Origin: Cenococcum geophilum 1.58
Lineage: Eukaryota > Ascomycota > Dothideomycetes > Gloniales > Gloniaceae
Length of the DNA stretch: 64,000 nucleotides
Direction of reading: 5' to 3'
Assembly (NCBI GenBank): GCA_001692895.1
Contig: KV748259.1
Span: 558,001-622,000 of the forward strand
This document shows positions 46,300 to 59,671 of this stretch, one piece after another. Made by a program: the position numbers and the translations under genes. Position 1 is the first letter of the stretch. Every line of letters begins with the position of its first letter. Under the pieces are notes generated by a model. The model ran no database searches and was not told the origin of the DNA. It saw only the letters and a program-made list of their open reading frames with translations.

Positions 46300-49200
46300 T
46301 ATTAGAGGTCTTTTAGGGCATTTTACTAGACAGCGGAGCTGCAGGTATATCAACTGCTGGCTAATCTTAATTCTAGGCATTATAAAAGCTTAACACTAGT
46401 GTCTAACTTAATACTACCACAGCTAGAGCTCACAAGATTAGATTTAGTAAAGGCACTATATTGTTCTAAGACACTATCTAAGTTTCTACTCCGCTAGGCA
46501 TTATTACCTTCTACGTTATCCTAGCAAATATACCGTTCTTATTTTATATCTAAGATATAAATAAAATAGGTATTAAGCTAGATAATCTTTAAAATATTCT
46601 AATCTAAGGTAATAAAATTATCCCAGTTATACGAAAATGGGGCTATCTATAGATGTTACTCTACTAACTAGAATACAGTATTGCCTAGAGTTACTTAACT
46701 AAAGCTAAATTATGTTAATTGCATAAACGCTTTAGTTATCTATTAGTTTAATAACTAACTAAAGTTCTTTAACAAGCTAGATATAAAGTAAATTCTAAGG
46801 CTATTAAATACCTTATAAAATACTGTCACTATTGCTAGATATATGCGAAATCGCCCAGTAGATTTAAGTTTACCTTAAGGGATGACTACGAATTTAATTA
46901 TAAAGTTATTATTAATGTTATATACTTAGATGGCAAGCCAGTTCTATAAGTAGTGGACTCTTTAACATTATTTTAAGCTGCTAAGTTCTTAAGGGATATA
47001 TCTATAAAGAATGCTTAGGATACACTGTGAATGTACTGGATTAATACTTACTAAGGACTACCGGATTACTTAGTTTATAACGTAGGAAGGAACTTCTTAT
47101 TAATTAAATTTAGACAACACGCTAAGTTAATGGCAATTAAGATTAAGAAAGTTTTTGTAGAAGCCTATAATAGTATAGGAAAGGTCGAGAGATATTATAC
47201 TCTATTATAATAAGCTTATAAAATTATCTAAAAAAAGCTTACGGATAAATAGGTTAATAAAGAAATAAGTTTGCAGATAGCTATAAAGGCCATTAATGAT
47301 TTAGCTGGACTAGATAGAATTGTTCCTACTCTTATAGTCTTTAGGGTATATCCATAAATAACTAAAATGGATGCTCTATCGCTATCTATTACTAAAAGAG
47401 CTAAAGCAATCCGTGTAGCTACTAAGGAAGTTTGTCGTCTCTAAGTAGAGCGCTAGGTTAAAGATGCGCTTGCTATAAGAAATGGCCTAAATACTATATC
47501 TACGCTAAGTTTACTAATTTTCTCAGAAGTACGTGTATGGTGTAAAAAGGACGGTTAGAATAGACCGTATAAACTATTAGCAATTAATAGCGAAATATAT
47601 ATAATTAATATGCTATATAGACCAACCAACTTCTAATTAACTGTTATTAAACCATACTATATAAAAGAGGAGATATTAGATATTCTAGAATAGGAGGACT
47701 AAGTTAACCAATCTAATAAGGAAAAAGAACTAAATAAGGAAACCGAACTAGTTAACCTAGAACTAATTATATAACGTAGTTAAGGACAACTAAAGGGATT
47801 ATGTAACAAAGACGTATTTAATAAAGAAATTGTTACCCGTTAAAGCACCCGCTACCATTTTGCTAATAAAGATAACTTTAACTAAGCCTTCCTTACTACT
47901 ATTAAGGAGACTAATACCTAAATAACCCTAATGGCTTTTATAACGAGCAAGGAGTAAGCTAATATAGTACTTACGTTAAAGCTATAGAAAGAGGGTAAAA
48001 TTACTACTCCTAGAGCACTATTTAAAGCTTTAATAAAATAGGAAGTTAATGGCTTAACTAGACAAGGAGTCTTTGACTTTATTTAATAGGATCCTATTAA
48101 GTATGCTAGTATTAGGATTTTTAACTTAAGAATCGTTTATAAAGTTAAGGGTAAAGCTATGGATACCCTATACGAAAAATCCAGACTCGTTATTTAAGCG
48201 TATAACAATGATGGAAAGGAAATAATTCTTATATAATCCCCGACTATCTAGAGAGCCAGTTAATAAGTTATTACGGCACTAGCGCCGTCTTTATTTTAAT
48301 TTCTAGATAAGAAGATCTAGATATAGCTATATAATATTACTTAAGCTTATACCTAATTAACAACTTTTATTTAATAACTGATTCTTGTAAATCTTTTAAA
48401 GAAAATTATTTATATATATCCACTAAATACTATTATAGTTGTTCTGAAGCCATTATATGGGATTCCTAAAGCTAGAACCTATTGGTGGGCTATATATTAT
48501 AAGCATTATAAGGAAAAGCTATCTATAATTATATTTACCTATGACCCTTACTTCCTAATTATAACTAAGGAGGTATTTAGCCTTGTAGGAATGCAAACTA
48601 ATAATACACTTATCTTAGCATTAGAAGAATTCTTAGTCTTAGAGGATAATAAGCTTAGCAAAGCTAAGTTCCTTATAAAGCCTAAGGAAGCCCTAGTACT
48701 GGAAAACCTATTAATTTTTAATGGATATATACTGATATAATATAAGGATACCATCTAGTTGCGTTAAAAGAAATAGGCAAAGAAGCTTAAGTATATAGAT
48801 GCTAAATCTCCTAACTTTTAGAACGACTATAGAGAGCAACGGGCTTGTGGAGCCTATATTGCAATTATCTATTAACTAGAGGCCGTATTTAACCTCTTAG
48901 TCGCTGCTTAATACCAGAATCTAACTAAAGCTAATGTTACTGCTTTAAATAAGAGACTTATATGGCAGATAAAGTATATAAATTAAGGCATTAACTATAT
49001 TGCCCTTAACTTATCTATAGTAAAGCTCTTTGTCTTTATTAATGGATTATTTATAAATAATAAAGATTTTAGTTTCTAGATTAGATATAAAATTATTATT
49101 ATAAATAAGACTAAGATAATAGAGGAGGAATTCTAAATTGAGGGAAACTTAATCTACTATAGCTTAACTAAGAGTAAGCGAGTAACTAGGAGCGTTCTAG

Positions 49201-49520
49201 TATTAGAGATCTACGGTATAGTAGGAGGAGTAGATATAGCGATTGTTATTAATACTACTCTTAAGATAATTATAGATTAACTTAGTCTTTCCTAAATTCC
49301 AACCATTGTCTATACCGACTTTTACTTACTCTAGAAATGCCTTATTAAGCTTGGAACTACTAAGGAGAAGCGTCTAATAATTGATATTATAGCCCTTCGC
49401 TAATTATACGAGCGAAGAAAACTACTAGAGATCTGCTAGATTAACGGCCAAGATAACCTAGTAGATGCTATAACTAAGTCTAACCCTAATAAGGCATTAG
49501 AAAAGTTCTTAGATACTAAC
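46300..49520 (+). pseudogene. Copia-2 pol remnant
   Basis: Protease with an LLDSGAAG motif near 46325-46350. Integrase zinc region with KYCHYC-like spacing (about 46740-46870), its core (about 46880-47200) and an ERYY segment near 47190. RT from about 48050, with the KARLVIQAYND-equivalent block near 48180-48210. RNase H (about 49100-49500) with a KCLIKLGT-like motif near 49335. The order is Ty1/Copia. It is degraded. Confidence 0.8.
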
Positions 49521-49723
49521 TGCCTTAAGGTATAAATAGAAGGATAGGTAAAGAGAGGAGGAAAGCCTACCTAGTCTTAGGCAATTTGTGGTAATATATA
49601 GCAATATGCGGCAATATGCGGCAATATACGGCAGTCTATAGTAATCTACCTAATACTGCCCAGTACTGTCTAGTATAATTTGTATATATTCTGGTCTTAG
49701 GCTACAAAAGAAAGAACTGCCTA

Positions 49724-49905
49724 TGTCGGAATATTTATGTATAGTACTAGGCCATGATAAGCGAAGCTAAGCGAAGCGAAGGGGCCTTAAGCCCCTTTCC
49801 CTCGCATAGCTTTAAGAATTAATTAACTATCATTATATTAACCAGCAAAGACTATTTAACTACGATTCCGGCCTATTGTAATAGGTATCCCTAGTGATAC
49901 TAATA
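49724..49905 (+). repeat. Copia-2 3' LTR
   Basis: 182 bp, TGTCGGAATATTTATG...CTAATA. It is 10 bp longer than the 5' LTR through an extra AAGCTAAGCG-type unit before the hairpin. TSD ATAAC follows at 49906-49910. Confidence 0.93.
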
Positions 49906-49910
49906 ATAAC

Positions 49911-52427
49911 CTTAACTGTATTATATTCTCTAATTCTTACTAACTTACTATAGCTTTAATCTTCTTTAGGTCTATACTAATATAACCTAGTTTAATAATA
50001 AATTTTATAAAATTAGTCTTCCTTATAAAGAACTTATATTTCTTAATTGCTACTAATATCTATTCTTCTTATAGTTTCTTTAAAACCTATTTAACGTATT
50101 CCCTGTATTCTTCCTTAGTTATTAAGTAGATAATAATATTNTTAAGGTATACTATAATAAACTTATTAAGGTATTCTCCTAATATACTATTAATTTATTT
50201 TTAAAATGTTATTAGTATATTTATTAATCTAAATTATATAACTAATAGTTTATATAGCCCTTTTCTTAACCTAAAANCTGCCTTTTATTTATTACCTTCC
50301 TTAATTCTAATTTAATAGTACGCCTATCTTAAATCTATCTTTATAAANATTTANNCGTTACCTATNTAATNTTAGATTTTNCTAATTAAGGGTAAAGNAT
50401 ACCTATCCTTTTAAGTAATNCTATTTAACTNTTTATAGTTAATATATAACCTAAGTTTTCTATTTTTCTTTAGTATAAATAGTACTAGATAACCTACTAA
50501 TAACTATAATAGTTTAATATATCCCTTTTATAGGTTCTCCTAAACAAACTCTTTAAATACTTTAAATTCTTTTTTAGTAAGCTTATAGGTTAAAAAAAAC
50601 CTTAAACTTATTTCTAATTCTAACTCTATTTTATAATCTTATACTATATAATCTACTAGCTTTTTACTTTCTAGGCTCTATAGCTTCTTACTATACTTAT
50701 AATATTTCTTTAGTATATAACTTAAGCCTCGCTTAGTCTCCTTATATATCACTCTAACTTAATACTATACTAACTTAGTTTACTATTATATTTTATAGCG
50801 TTAAGTATTTCTAATATTAACCTAACCTATAATCTAATTAATCCTTAGGTTATATTTTTATAACTAAGGTATACCTAATACTGCCTTATCCCGTCCTAAT
50901 AGTAGAATATTAAAAGATATTTTAATTTATTTCCCTTTAATGGTTATCTAAATAGGTTCTATTTTAAGATTAATAATCCCTCTTCTATAGGCTATTAGAT
51001 CTCCTAAAATTATAACTAATAAGTAAGGTTACTCCTTTTATTTATAAGGTAATCCTATTCTTTTAACTATTATTAGTAAGATATAGTTTCGCGTCGCCCT
51101 ACTATTTATTAATACTTTAAACTGTTAATTTTACTAATTAATTTATAAATTTAGGTGTTATTCTTAAATTCCTTTAAGGGTCTAAGGCTTTATTACTAGC
51201 TCCTTTTAGTTTTATAGGCCTCCGCTTTTTCTAACTATTAGCTACTTAATTCTTATATACTTAGCTTATTCTTTAGCTAATGCCTAGTTTACTTTTTATT
51301 TTCTATATACTATAGATATATATTCTCTAGGTATTCCTACTACTATTATTTATCTAAGTATTCTTCTATAAGAAATCTTTTTAGTTAAAGTATTAAGTCT
51401 TCTAACTCTTAAACTTCTATTAAATGCTAGCTATATATATACTTAGTATTTTTATACTATTACTTATCTAGCGCCTAATATATCCATATAGGGTATTTCT
51501 AATTCTTTTTCTTTAGATTCTTATATATTTTATATATATTATCTATATATACAATCTATAATAGCGTATAGTATACTAGGTGCTTTAGGTTAACTCTTAA
51601 CTTATTTTTATTTTTAAGTTTAAACCTTTACTATATCGATCTAAACGTTATAACTTTATTTATAGGTACTAAAATATATCTTTTACTTCTCTAATCCTCT
51701 AATTATTTCTTTAGATCCTTTAATATTATAATTAAGGCTCCTTTAATATAAGGTATAGCCTTCTCTATAATTAGTTAGTCTTAAATAACTTATTTATTTA
51801 ACCATATATAAAAATCTTCCTATTTATTATTATATTACTACCTATACTATTTTTAATATAGCTATTAGAATATATACAGCTTATCCGTAAGAAAGTATCT
51901 TTTTATTATTATATTATAACAGCCTTTTATATATTATTCTTTAAACCTAATAGGGATCCCTAAATCCTCTTTATTTTCTAGTTTAGTAAGCTACTTAGCT
52001 TTTAGTATACCTACCTTAGGCCTATTAGTAATTTTTTATACTAGCGCTCTATCCCTAGTACGTCCTAATATATTAAATCTCTTATTTAGTTTCTATTTTT
52101 ACTATATAATAATTCTTTATCTAAATTCTTTTATAGTTTCTTTTAGTTTACGTCTTATAGATAAATCCTTAAAGTCTTTTTACTTCCTAATTTTAGTATT
52201 AATATTTTAATCCGGTTGCTAAGCCTTATTTATAATTTCTTTAATAGTCCTTATTTATATTTAAAAATCTTAGTCCTATAGGATTCTTAATCCTAAGCTT
52301 ACTTTTATCTTAAGCTTTGCCCTAGCCTTAGTCTAACTAGGCTTTACTAGTATTCTTATCTTATCTTAAGAGTCTTAAATCTTATTTATTTTATCTTAAG
52401 AGTCTTATACCTTTAGGAAACTTCATC
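49911..52427 (-). pseudogene. Gypsy-B RT, protease and Gag end remnant
   Basis: On the minus strand from 52427 down: C-terminal Gag with low-complexity CTTAAGATAAGATAAG-type repeats (52330-52410), protease (about 51250-50900), then the N-terminal half of RT (about 50600-49911), including the same LKKN-KLRLYINY block as Gypsy-A near 50400-50480. Several single Ns lie at 50140-50430. It is interrupted on the left by Copia-2 and on the right by the LINE. Confidence 0.75.
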
Positions 52428-52442
52428 CTAAGCTTATTTATA

Positions 52443-53080
52443 ATAATAATTCATTGCTTAACGTCCGATTTAGATCCCTATTAGGCCCACGCGGACTACT
52501 CCTTATTTACATATAGGGAGAAAACTCTATTTGAGAAAAAATGAGAAAACCCCGTAATCTATCTCCCCGCCTTTTGGGACTCGCCTACTTAGCGCCTGCG
52601 AGTTGCCTATAGTGCTCTACTACCTTACTATTTGACCTCCTTGGGAACCACTGCTGCCGTAACAAGCCTATGGACGCGCTAGTATTATAAACTATTACTC
52701 TACTACTATAGAGTTACTAGGGGGCACCTGCTACTCGCCCCCTTGCCTTTTATTACCATTTCCCTTACAACCTAGAACTAATTTAGCACATTTTAACTAA
52801 TAAGCCACTAGGTAACCGCCTTGAGGCCTTTTTATATTAAGAGTAGTGTATTATAGTTCTTTATACTAGCTGCTGAGAGTATTATTTCTTAATTGGTGCG
52901 TAGGGGGCATAGCAGTATTACGTGTTTTGGTGTCTGTCTTAGCCAGCCACATTTACATCTTAGGCTACCTACTAGGACACCCACCCAGTAAAGCCAATCT
53001 TTTAGTCCTATTATTCCTGTTCTTAAGAGTGTTGCTATTATATTTTCTACCTTTATTAGGCCTTTTTGGAGCCCTTAGGT
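52443..53080 (-). other. LINE 3' untranslated region
   Basis: About 600 bp after RNase H with no domain. It is GC-richer than the surrounding Gypsy sequence and ends at the TSD with an AT-rich ATTATTAT tail. LINE reverse transcriptases recognise this region of their RNA; it has no visible similarity to the half-LINE trailer. Confidence 0.6.
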
Positions 53081-56000
53081 ATTTACCCCCTATGGCGTTA
53101 ACCATGCTATGGCTTGGGTTCGTCTTACCTAAGTCAGCCTCTGTACCTTTAACTCCCATTTACCTCTCTAGCGTTAGTCCAACCAGTATTGCATTGCGGT
53201 AGATGGTTTCCCGGCGTTCTTATGTGTTCTACTTTAGCTCCTTTCTCTATCTTGCTGTCTTTACTAACCTCTTACGCGTCTCCCTTCCTCCTCTATATAG
53301 GCCTAGGCCCTAAAGCGGCACTATTCTTCTTCTGCTTTCTTTACCTGTTTCTCTAATATCTCTTCCCTATTTTGGGGTTGTTGGTTTATTCTTCTATAGG
53401 GCACCCTAGGGTCCCTCTATAGTTTACTTAGGCGTATCTTAATATACTTTATAACATTAGAGTTGCGTTTATTTTGCGTCCTTTATATTATAGCGGCTTT
53501 AATATATAACTATAGGGGGGGAATATTAGATTCCTTCTTAAGCAGTGCTGTGGCCGTTCGCTTATACCCGCCTATGATACTCTAAAGGTAGGCTATCTAG
53601 ACCTTTTAAAGTGGTTTAAGGAGTAATTTAGAGAAGCCCTTCTTAGTTTCTCTAATGGCCTAAATACTAGATCTATATGTTATGGTTGGCCAGATGACTG
53701 CTATATATAGTAGGCGTAACCTCTAGAAGTATGGACCCTATATGGAATTAACAATCCTAGATAAAGCGATAAACTATACTTGGCCTTTATGGGCCGCTTG
53801 CGCCGTATATACGCTCTACCAGAGCTTGCTGTCTACCTATACTCCTAATACCCTTAGGCCCTGAACTAGTTAACCCCTAAAGCCTTAGATGCGAATTATA
53901 TACTAGAGATCTGTAGATTAGTTGCGTTTTCTTATGAAATAGATTAGCTGGTATTTCTCTGGTAAGAATTAGACTCTATAACGTTTTGCCCATTCTATAT
54001 AAGTATTATAGGCTTTCTCTAGTGTTTTATAATTCTCTGCGGCTGTTAGCCCATATATAATTAGGTTTATGTCGTTAACAAAGCCTATTCCCTGGGTTGC
54101 CCCTTCCTTAAAGAAATTAAGCAGGTTGCTTATAAAGAAAAGGAAGAGTATAAGCGAGAGGGGTAATCCTTATAGTATTCCTGTTATAACTATAATAGGG
54201 GGGCTCTAGTATCCGCTAAAGACCAGTAATATTTCTTTCTAGCCTATAAACCCTTAGACAAATTATATAATCCATTCTAGGAAGCCCTTTGCCCTAAGGA
54301 TATACAGAAGACGCTTATAGGGTATATTGTTATAGGCACCACTAATGTCTAGGCTAAGTATTAATACTACAAAGTCCTTTCGCATCGCCTATGTAGATTT
54401 AATGGTGGCAGTGAGTAGCGTAAGTGCTAATAGTGTTAAGCGGTTCTTTCTTACCCCTATTTAGCTTTGTGGTAGTAGGGCGTATTCCTCTGCTATATTT
54501 ACTATGCGTTCCGCTATTACCCTTTTTAAGATCTTACTAAGGGTATTTTCTAAGGCAATAGGGCGGTAGCTTCCTGGGATTAAGTAATCTGCTTTACCTT
54601 CTTTTTATAGGACAACTATTATTATAGATCTTCTAAGTTGTGGGTAGTAGCCTATAGTAAAGCATACTTTAGCTATATCTGCAAGCTAAGGTGCTATAAG
54701 TGGCCCACAGGTTTTTAGGGCCTTATTTGGAATCCCATCTAGTCCTAGTGCTGTATTATTTAAAAGGCGGCTAATAGTTCTAGCCATTTCCTCTATTATT
54801 ATGTTGCTGTTAACCCACAGGCAAGTCACCAGTGTTTTACCTATAATATTACTAAGGTCTGCTAGAGCCGGTTAGGGGAAGAACCTTTCTATAAGGATCT
54901 TTGCCTTCTTATTATTGTCGTTTATAGCCTATAATTCTCCTACTCTTCATAGGGGTAGTAGGTATAGGTCTTCTACTAGGCGCCCTGCCTTTTTCTTTAC
55001 CTATTTCGCCATAGCCCAAAGGCCCTTATTATAGGGGAGGCTCGGGTTAAAAGTATACTTATTTATAAACCGTCTCTAGTTATTCCTTACTTCTTTTTTT
55101 AAGGTATTCTTTAGCTAGTTTCTTATATCTTTATATTATCTTTTGTCTTTAGGGTTATAGCTACTTATATATTTCCTTCTTGCTTATTATTAGCTAGCAA
55201 CTAAAACTGCGTATTATATGGACTATACGTGTCGCGCATAGGGGCCCAGTTTTAAGATCGGGCAGTACTCTTTTAGCCCATTTTTAATCGCTACCTAGAT
55301 CCTTTCTAGTCTTTAGTCAATTTCCTCAGGGGTGGCCAATAAGCCTTACTCGTTTAGTATTAGGTGGATTTCTTCTAGGTTTTAGAGTTATTATTTAACT
55401 ACATTAAGGAAACTGTTTGTCTTAAGCTTCCTTATTACATATCTTTTTCTATTTAGTTGCGCTTTAGTATCTAGGTCTAGCTATATCTAGATAGGGATAT
55501 AGTCTAGGGTAAGTACCTATTTTTTTTCAGGGTTGTACCTTTTAAGTCTCTAGTATAGGCCTTCGTCCATAAATATAAGGTTAATTATACTTCTAGCGGT
55601 ACCTTATTGCTATATAATTACTTCTAGGGGGGTGGCTAGCTTAAGGCCCTAGATATCTATAGCTCTTAGTAGGCACTCTAACTATTAATCTGCAGCAATA
55701 TAGATACCCCCCTACCGCAGGTAGTAGAGGTTTATATCTCCTAGTAGGATAGACTCTATACCTTTAGTTTCTAGTAAGCTTATTACCGATATAATATTCT
55801 CTATTTATAGGACCCCTTTAACCCTAGGGTTATATATATTAATAATTTATACCGGTCCCCTATATGTTTAGATTGTTATAACTATAATATCTAGGTTAAC
55901 TACCTGCTATAACTATAAGAACAGGCTAATAGCCTTACTAATTATAAAGCACACGCGTATAGCTGCTTTTAGTTTATATAGGAGCTAAAATTCTTGGGGG

Positions 56001-56300
56001 CAGTATATCGATTATATAAGGGTATTATAATACGGTTCTTATATAGCAAGGATATAGTATTTCTCTAGGTCTAGACTGTCTAGTAGGGGCCTTATAAGGC
56101 GGTGGTTTATATTGCCGCAGTTATACTATATAATAGATAGGTGGCGGACCCCTAGTAAGGGTCCTTTAACTCTCCTTCGTTCCTTACTTCTTCTATTTCT
56201 ACTTTCTCTAGAATATTTAGAGCTTCTATCTCTTATATCTACACCCTAGTTACTACTTATTTTATATAGAGCTTTCCATTCCCGTGTTTTATATTCCTAT
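53080..56300 (-). pseudogene. LINE ORF2: endonuclease, reverse transcriptase and RNase H
   Basis: The endonuclease has the GDINLYY-like Asp motif with R-GGIYIAAD following (about 55760-55670) and TARSIINLIF near its end (about 55600-55570). RT shows KEGKADYLIPGSYRPIAL (about 54610-54550), LDISGAYNNIPYKRLL (about 54365-54310) and GLPLSLILFLFFISNLL (about 54160-54110). The catalytic box is FVNDINL (54069-54083), where the first Asp of the usual DD reads Asn, a RIP-type change. RNase H ends near the MGVKGTEADLG block at about 53159-53125. A modest number of in-frame stops interrupt it. The opposite-strand frames at 52927-53202 and 56284-56550 are shadows. Confidence 0.85.
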
Positions 56301-56599
56301 TAGCGCTTCTATATCTAAATCTATTATTATTACCGGTTCTTCCCCTATTCTTACTAGTCGGCTATATGCCCTTTATAGGTTGGCTGCGAATGTTATATTT
56401 ACCGCATTAAGTCTAATTCTTAATTGTCCTAGTCTTAAGCCTACTATTGCTGTCCATAGGGGTCTTCCTACAGGGCGTTCTCTCTCTTATATCCCCTATA
56501 ACCCTTATATCCCTAATCGGTTTAGTAATATCGCACGGCGTCGCTTCTAGCCTATTAAGGCTTAGGATAGCTAGCCTAGCCCTCCAGTATTAAAGGTAG

Positions 56600-57650
56600 G
56601 AAACGCTAGGAAGGCGCCTACGTCCCCCTAGCTTATCGCCTATTGTTTCCATTCATATAACCTAGCGTATAGTTATTCCCATAGCTATTAAGCCCTTACC
56701 TTCCGTCTCCTATATTTAATGCAGTCTTCTCTCTCCTACGCCTTATATATGCTTTGGTAGCAGTTCGCGCATTTTATTTAGTCTTAATTTAAGCAATATC
56801 TCGTATTATGGGGGCCTGTATAGTGGCCGCAGTATACCTATACTACGCATATAGATTAGGTGTGTCCCTATTATATATAGCAATAGTATTATTTTAGGCG
56901 TAGTCTGTAGTTATAGAGCCTTATATTATATATAAGGCCATTTATAATTATTCCTTTTTAGATAAAAAGTTTTTGCATTCCTAGTGTATATATACTAACA
57001 ATAAAGGAGCTATGCGTTTATCTAACGTCTCCCTAGCAAGTCTCCAGCAACCCTTATATCCTCTTATTATTCTTATTATATGCTTAGTTTATATTTTCCT
57101 ATTAAAGCTATTAAATTTGGGTGATTTCAAGTCCTAGTATAAGGCGTTCCATTTATCTTACTATCTCCTATATAATTACTATATTGTCCACCTAGCGTCC
57201 CTTTTCTACCCTAAGGCTTATAGGAACCGCTAAAACTTCAACTAGGTAATCCTCGCAGAGTACTTTTATACTAATACGTTCTCCTAGCCTATTCCCTACC
57301 CTTACGGCTTATTCCTTTGCCTATTAGTCCTTTAGGGTAACTCTAATATCTCCACTCTTAAGGTGTTAGACTATAATAGCGTTATAGACCTCTTTATATA
57401 TCTTTATAAGGACTTCTGTTTCTAATTATCCCCTAAGCCCCTCTGCTTATTCTATATTTAATTATATTATAATTATATACCCGGTTATTAACTTAAGGGG
57501 GGTAGGTTCCCTATACTATAAAAGCGTAGCTATAGTGGCCTAGGTACGGTTCGCCGGTAAAGGGGGGTTATACTTATTTTTAATTTTACTTAGCCGTTAG
57601 AGGATTTAATTAAGGGTTTACTAGAGGGGCGCCTAAGGTTCGCTGGACTA
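56600..57650 (-). pseudogene. LINE ORF1 (Gag-like, zinc-knuckle protein) remnant
   Basis: Minus-strand region upstream of the endonuclease. Around 56880-56740 it shows a knuckle-like cluster (CGHYTGPHNTRYC, then KCANCYQSIYKA) like the Cys/His-rich tails of LINE ORF1 proteins. The N-terminal part is poorly resolved. In Tad-like LINEs this protein coats the element RNA. In-frame stops are present. It is not closely related to the half-LINE ORF1 by eye. Confidence 0.6.
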
Positions 57651-58017
57651 GCGGAGCCATTCTACTAGCTATATTAGTTTATTATAGCTAACGGTTACTC
57701 CCCTATAATTTTAGATACTAAACGCGTCTAATAGGCTTTATATTTTATTAGATGCCTTCTTAATAGAGGTATTTCCGCTTTATAGTATAGTATTCACCCG
57801 TTTTTATTATAGAGGGCTATTGCTAGGCGTAGTTCTAGCGGTCGCGCGTAAGTGCGAGCCACCGTTATTCAACATGTGCCTCCCCTGCGATGCATGCATC
57901 TCAGGGGGATTCTCTAGGTGTTTTTCAGGGTTCTTTTAGTTGGTTTTGGTCTTTTTAGGCCAGGTGCAGCAAGAGCTCCTTTTAGCGTTTTTTATAGCTT
58001 TTCTAAGCTTATTTATA

Positions 58018-59671
58018 TATTACTAAACTAAGCTATTACTTTACTATATTAGTTATCATCTATTATAAGTCCTTAAGCTTACCTTATCTTATCTTAAGAA
58101 TCTTAAGCTTTTAGCCTTTTGCCTTTATTAAGTACTAAAGTAGCTTACTATTTTACTTCTCTTACATCTTATAAAGCGATAGATATTATATTTAGTAGGG
58201 TCTTAATCCCTACTAATATTCCTTATTTTATAGTGGAATTATCCTTTACCTCTTATATAATATCTTTAAGGTCTATATACTCCTAATAAGCCGCCCTTAT
58301 TACCTTATTATTACGGAATATTTTATCTATATTAAATTTATTATCCTTAATATCTAATCTATAAACTAGTTTATTAGTTTCTCTATATTTTACTAAATAT
58401 AGCTTCTATAGCTAATAGCTTACGCTATACTTAGCGTCCTTATAAATTTAGTATACGTTATTATAATAAAATATAAAACTTTTAATTAAATATTCTTTTA
58501 TTCCTTATAGCAAATTATTATCCCTTTATACGTATATATTATCTACTAGTTTTATTTCTTTTACTATATAGTAACTCTAACTACTTTTATAGTCTTTAAT
58601 ATAATAGCTTTATTTTTTATAATTTATATAAACTCCCTTTCTAAACTATTTTTCTTACTATAGAGTCCACCTAAATATCTTCTACTACTAAGATCCCTAG
58701 TTTAGCCTCTACTCCTTAAACCTTTAATTACTTAATCCTTATTCTTTAGGTTTCTATAATTTCTTATTTTATCTTTTAAATTCTTTAATACTACCTAAGT
58801 CTATTAGCTCTACGCTATACTATAGTTTTTAACTTAGCTTTAGTTATTACGTACTCTACGCCTTATATAACTATAGAATTCTATTTTAACTTCTCTTAGC
58901 CTATTCTCTTTAGTAGATCTAATTATTAATCTTAATTACTTAATTTATTAGTTCCTATAGGGTTCCTATATCTTTTATTAAAATAATTATATCCTAAACT
59001 TTAACCTTAAGTCCTTATTTATACTATACTATAAGCGCCTTATTATTTTACTTTATTTATATTACTAACGTCTAGAACTATATTATATACTTAATTACTA
59101 AGGTTTATTATATAATATCTTAGAGTTTTCTTTCTACTATAGTTACTACCTCTAGGTCTCTAAATATTTATATAAGTTACTCTATAAACCCCTCCTAGCT
59201 TATAAATATAAACTATACTTCTTAATTAGTAGTTATTATACTATTTACTTATATCTCCGTAAGGTAAAACTTAAACTACTTAAGTACCTTTCCTAATAAA
59301 TAGTCCTATATATGCTATTTAATCTATAAGTATTAGTAGCTTTACTCCTTCTTATATAATCTTAAAGTATATTTATATAAGGAATTCTTTAAGTTTTAAT
59401 CTTTCTCCTAAGTACCTTTTAATTAATAGTAACTTTATCTTTACTGCTTCTATCCCGTTAATCCTATTTTCTAGCATTATATTATTTTCTATTAGTTAGT
59501 TAACTATCTCTTATAATTATTTAACTATTATAGGTTACTATAAGTTAGTATTTATTATACTAGTATTATTACTTAACCTTAAAGTAGTTGCCGCCGTTAA
59601 TGGCGCTATAGTAGCTACTTTTAGTAGCATATTGTTTAACTTTATTAATACTATAACTTTAGTAGTAAATA
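58018..59671 (-). pseudogene. Gypsy-B gag remnant, N-terminal part
   Basis: Minus-strand Gag of Gypsy-B between its 5' LTR (59672-60091) and the LINE insertion. It is extremely TA-rich; only the general position and weak Gag-like leucine/charged pattern identify it. The first 100-150 bp after the LTR are leader sequence. No motif is strong enough to name a subdomain. Confidence 0.55.

Larger units (their letters stand above)
43743..49905 (+). mobile_element. Copia-2, complete-looking Ty1/Copia element
   Basis: LTRs at 43743-43914 (172 bp) and 49724-49905 (182 bp), with perfect TSD ATAAC (43738-43742, 49906-49910). Gag (about 44400-45950), protease (about 46320-46540), integrase (about 46700-47450), RT (about 48050-48750) and RNase H (about 49100-49500) are in Copia order. 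It inserted in Gypsy-B RT. It is a different family from Copia-1 by LTR sequence. It is structurally whole, with coding broken in dozens of places by RIP-type changes. Confidence 0.92.
52443..58002 (-). mobile_element. Tad-type LINE (non-LTR retrotransposon), about 5.6 kb, apparently full length
   Basis: Bounded by a 15 bp TSD CTAAGCTTATTTATA (52428-52442, 58003-58017). On the minus strand: leader, ORF1 with zinc knuckles (about 57600-56600), ORF2 with AP-type endonuclease (about 56250-55600), reverse transcriptase (about 55250-53750) and RNase H (about 53600-53080), then a 600 bp trailer. The 3' end is a short ATTATTAT-like tail rather than poly-A, unlike the half-LINEs. It inserted in Gypsy-B Gag. 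RIP is moderate: long stretches still read well, but stops are present. Confidence 0.9.

Noticed and set aside
52927-53202. 91-codon plus-strand frame with a hydrophobic, membrane-like sequence
   Set aside because: It is antisense to the RNase H region of the minus-strand LINE, whose coding pattern is recognisable; the hydrophobicity is a complementary-strand artefact.
56284-56550. 88-codon plus-strand frame
   Set aside because: It lies antisense between ORF1 and the endonuclease of the LINE and has no domain or start context.
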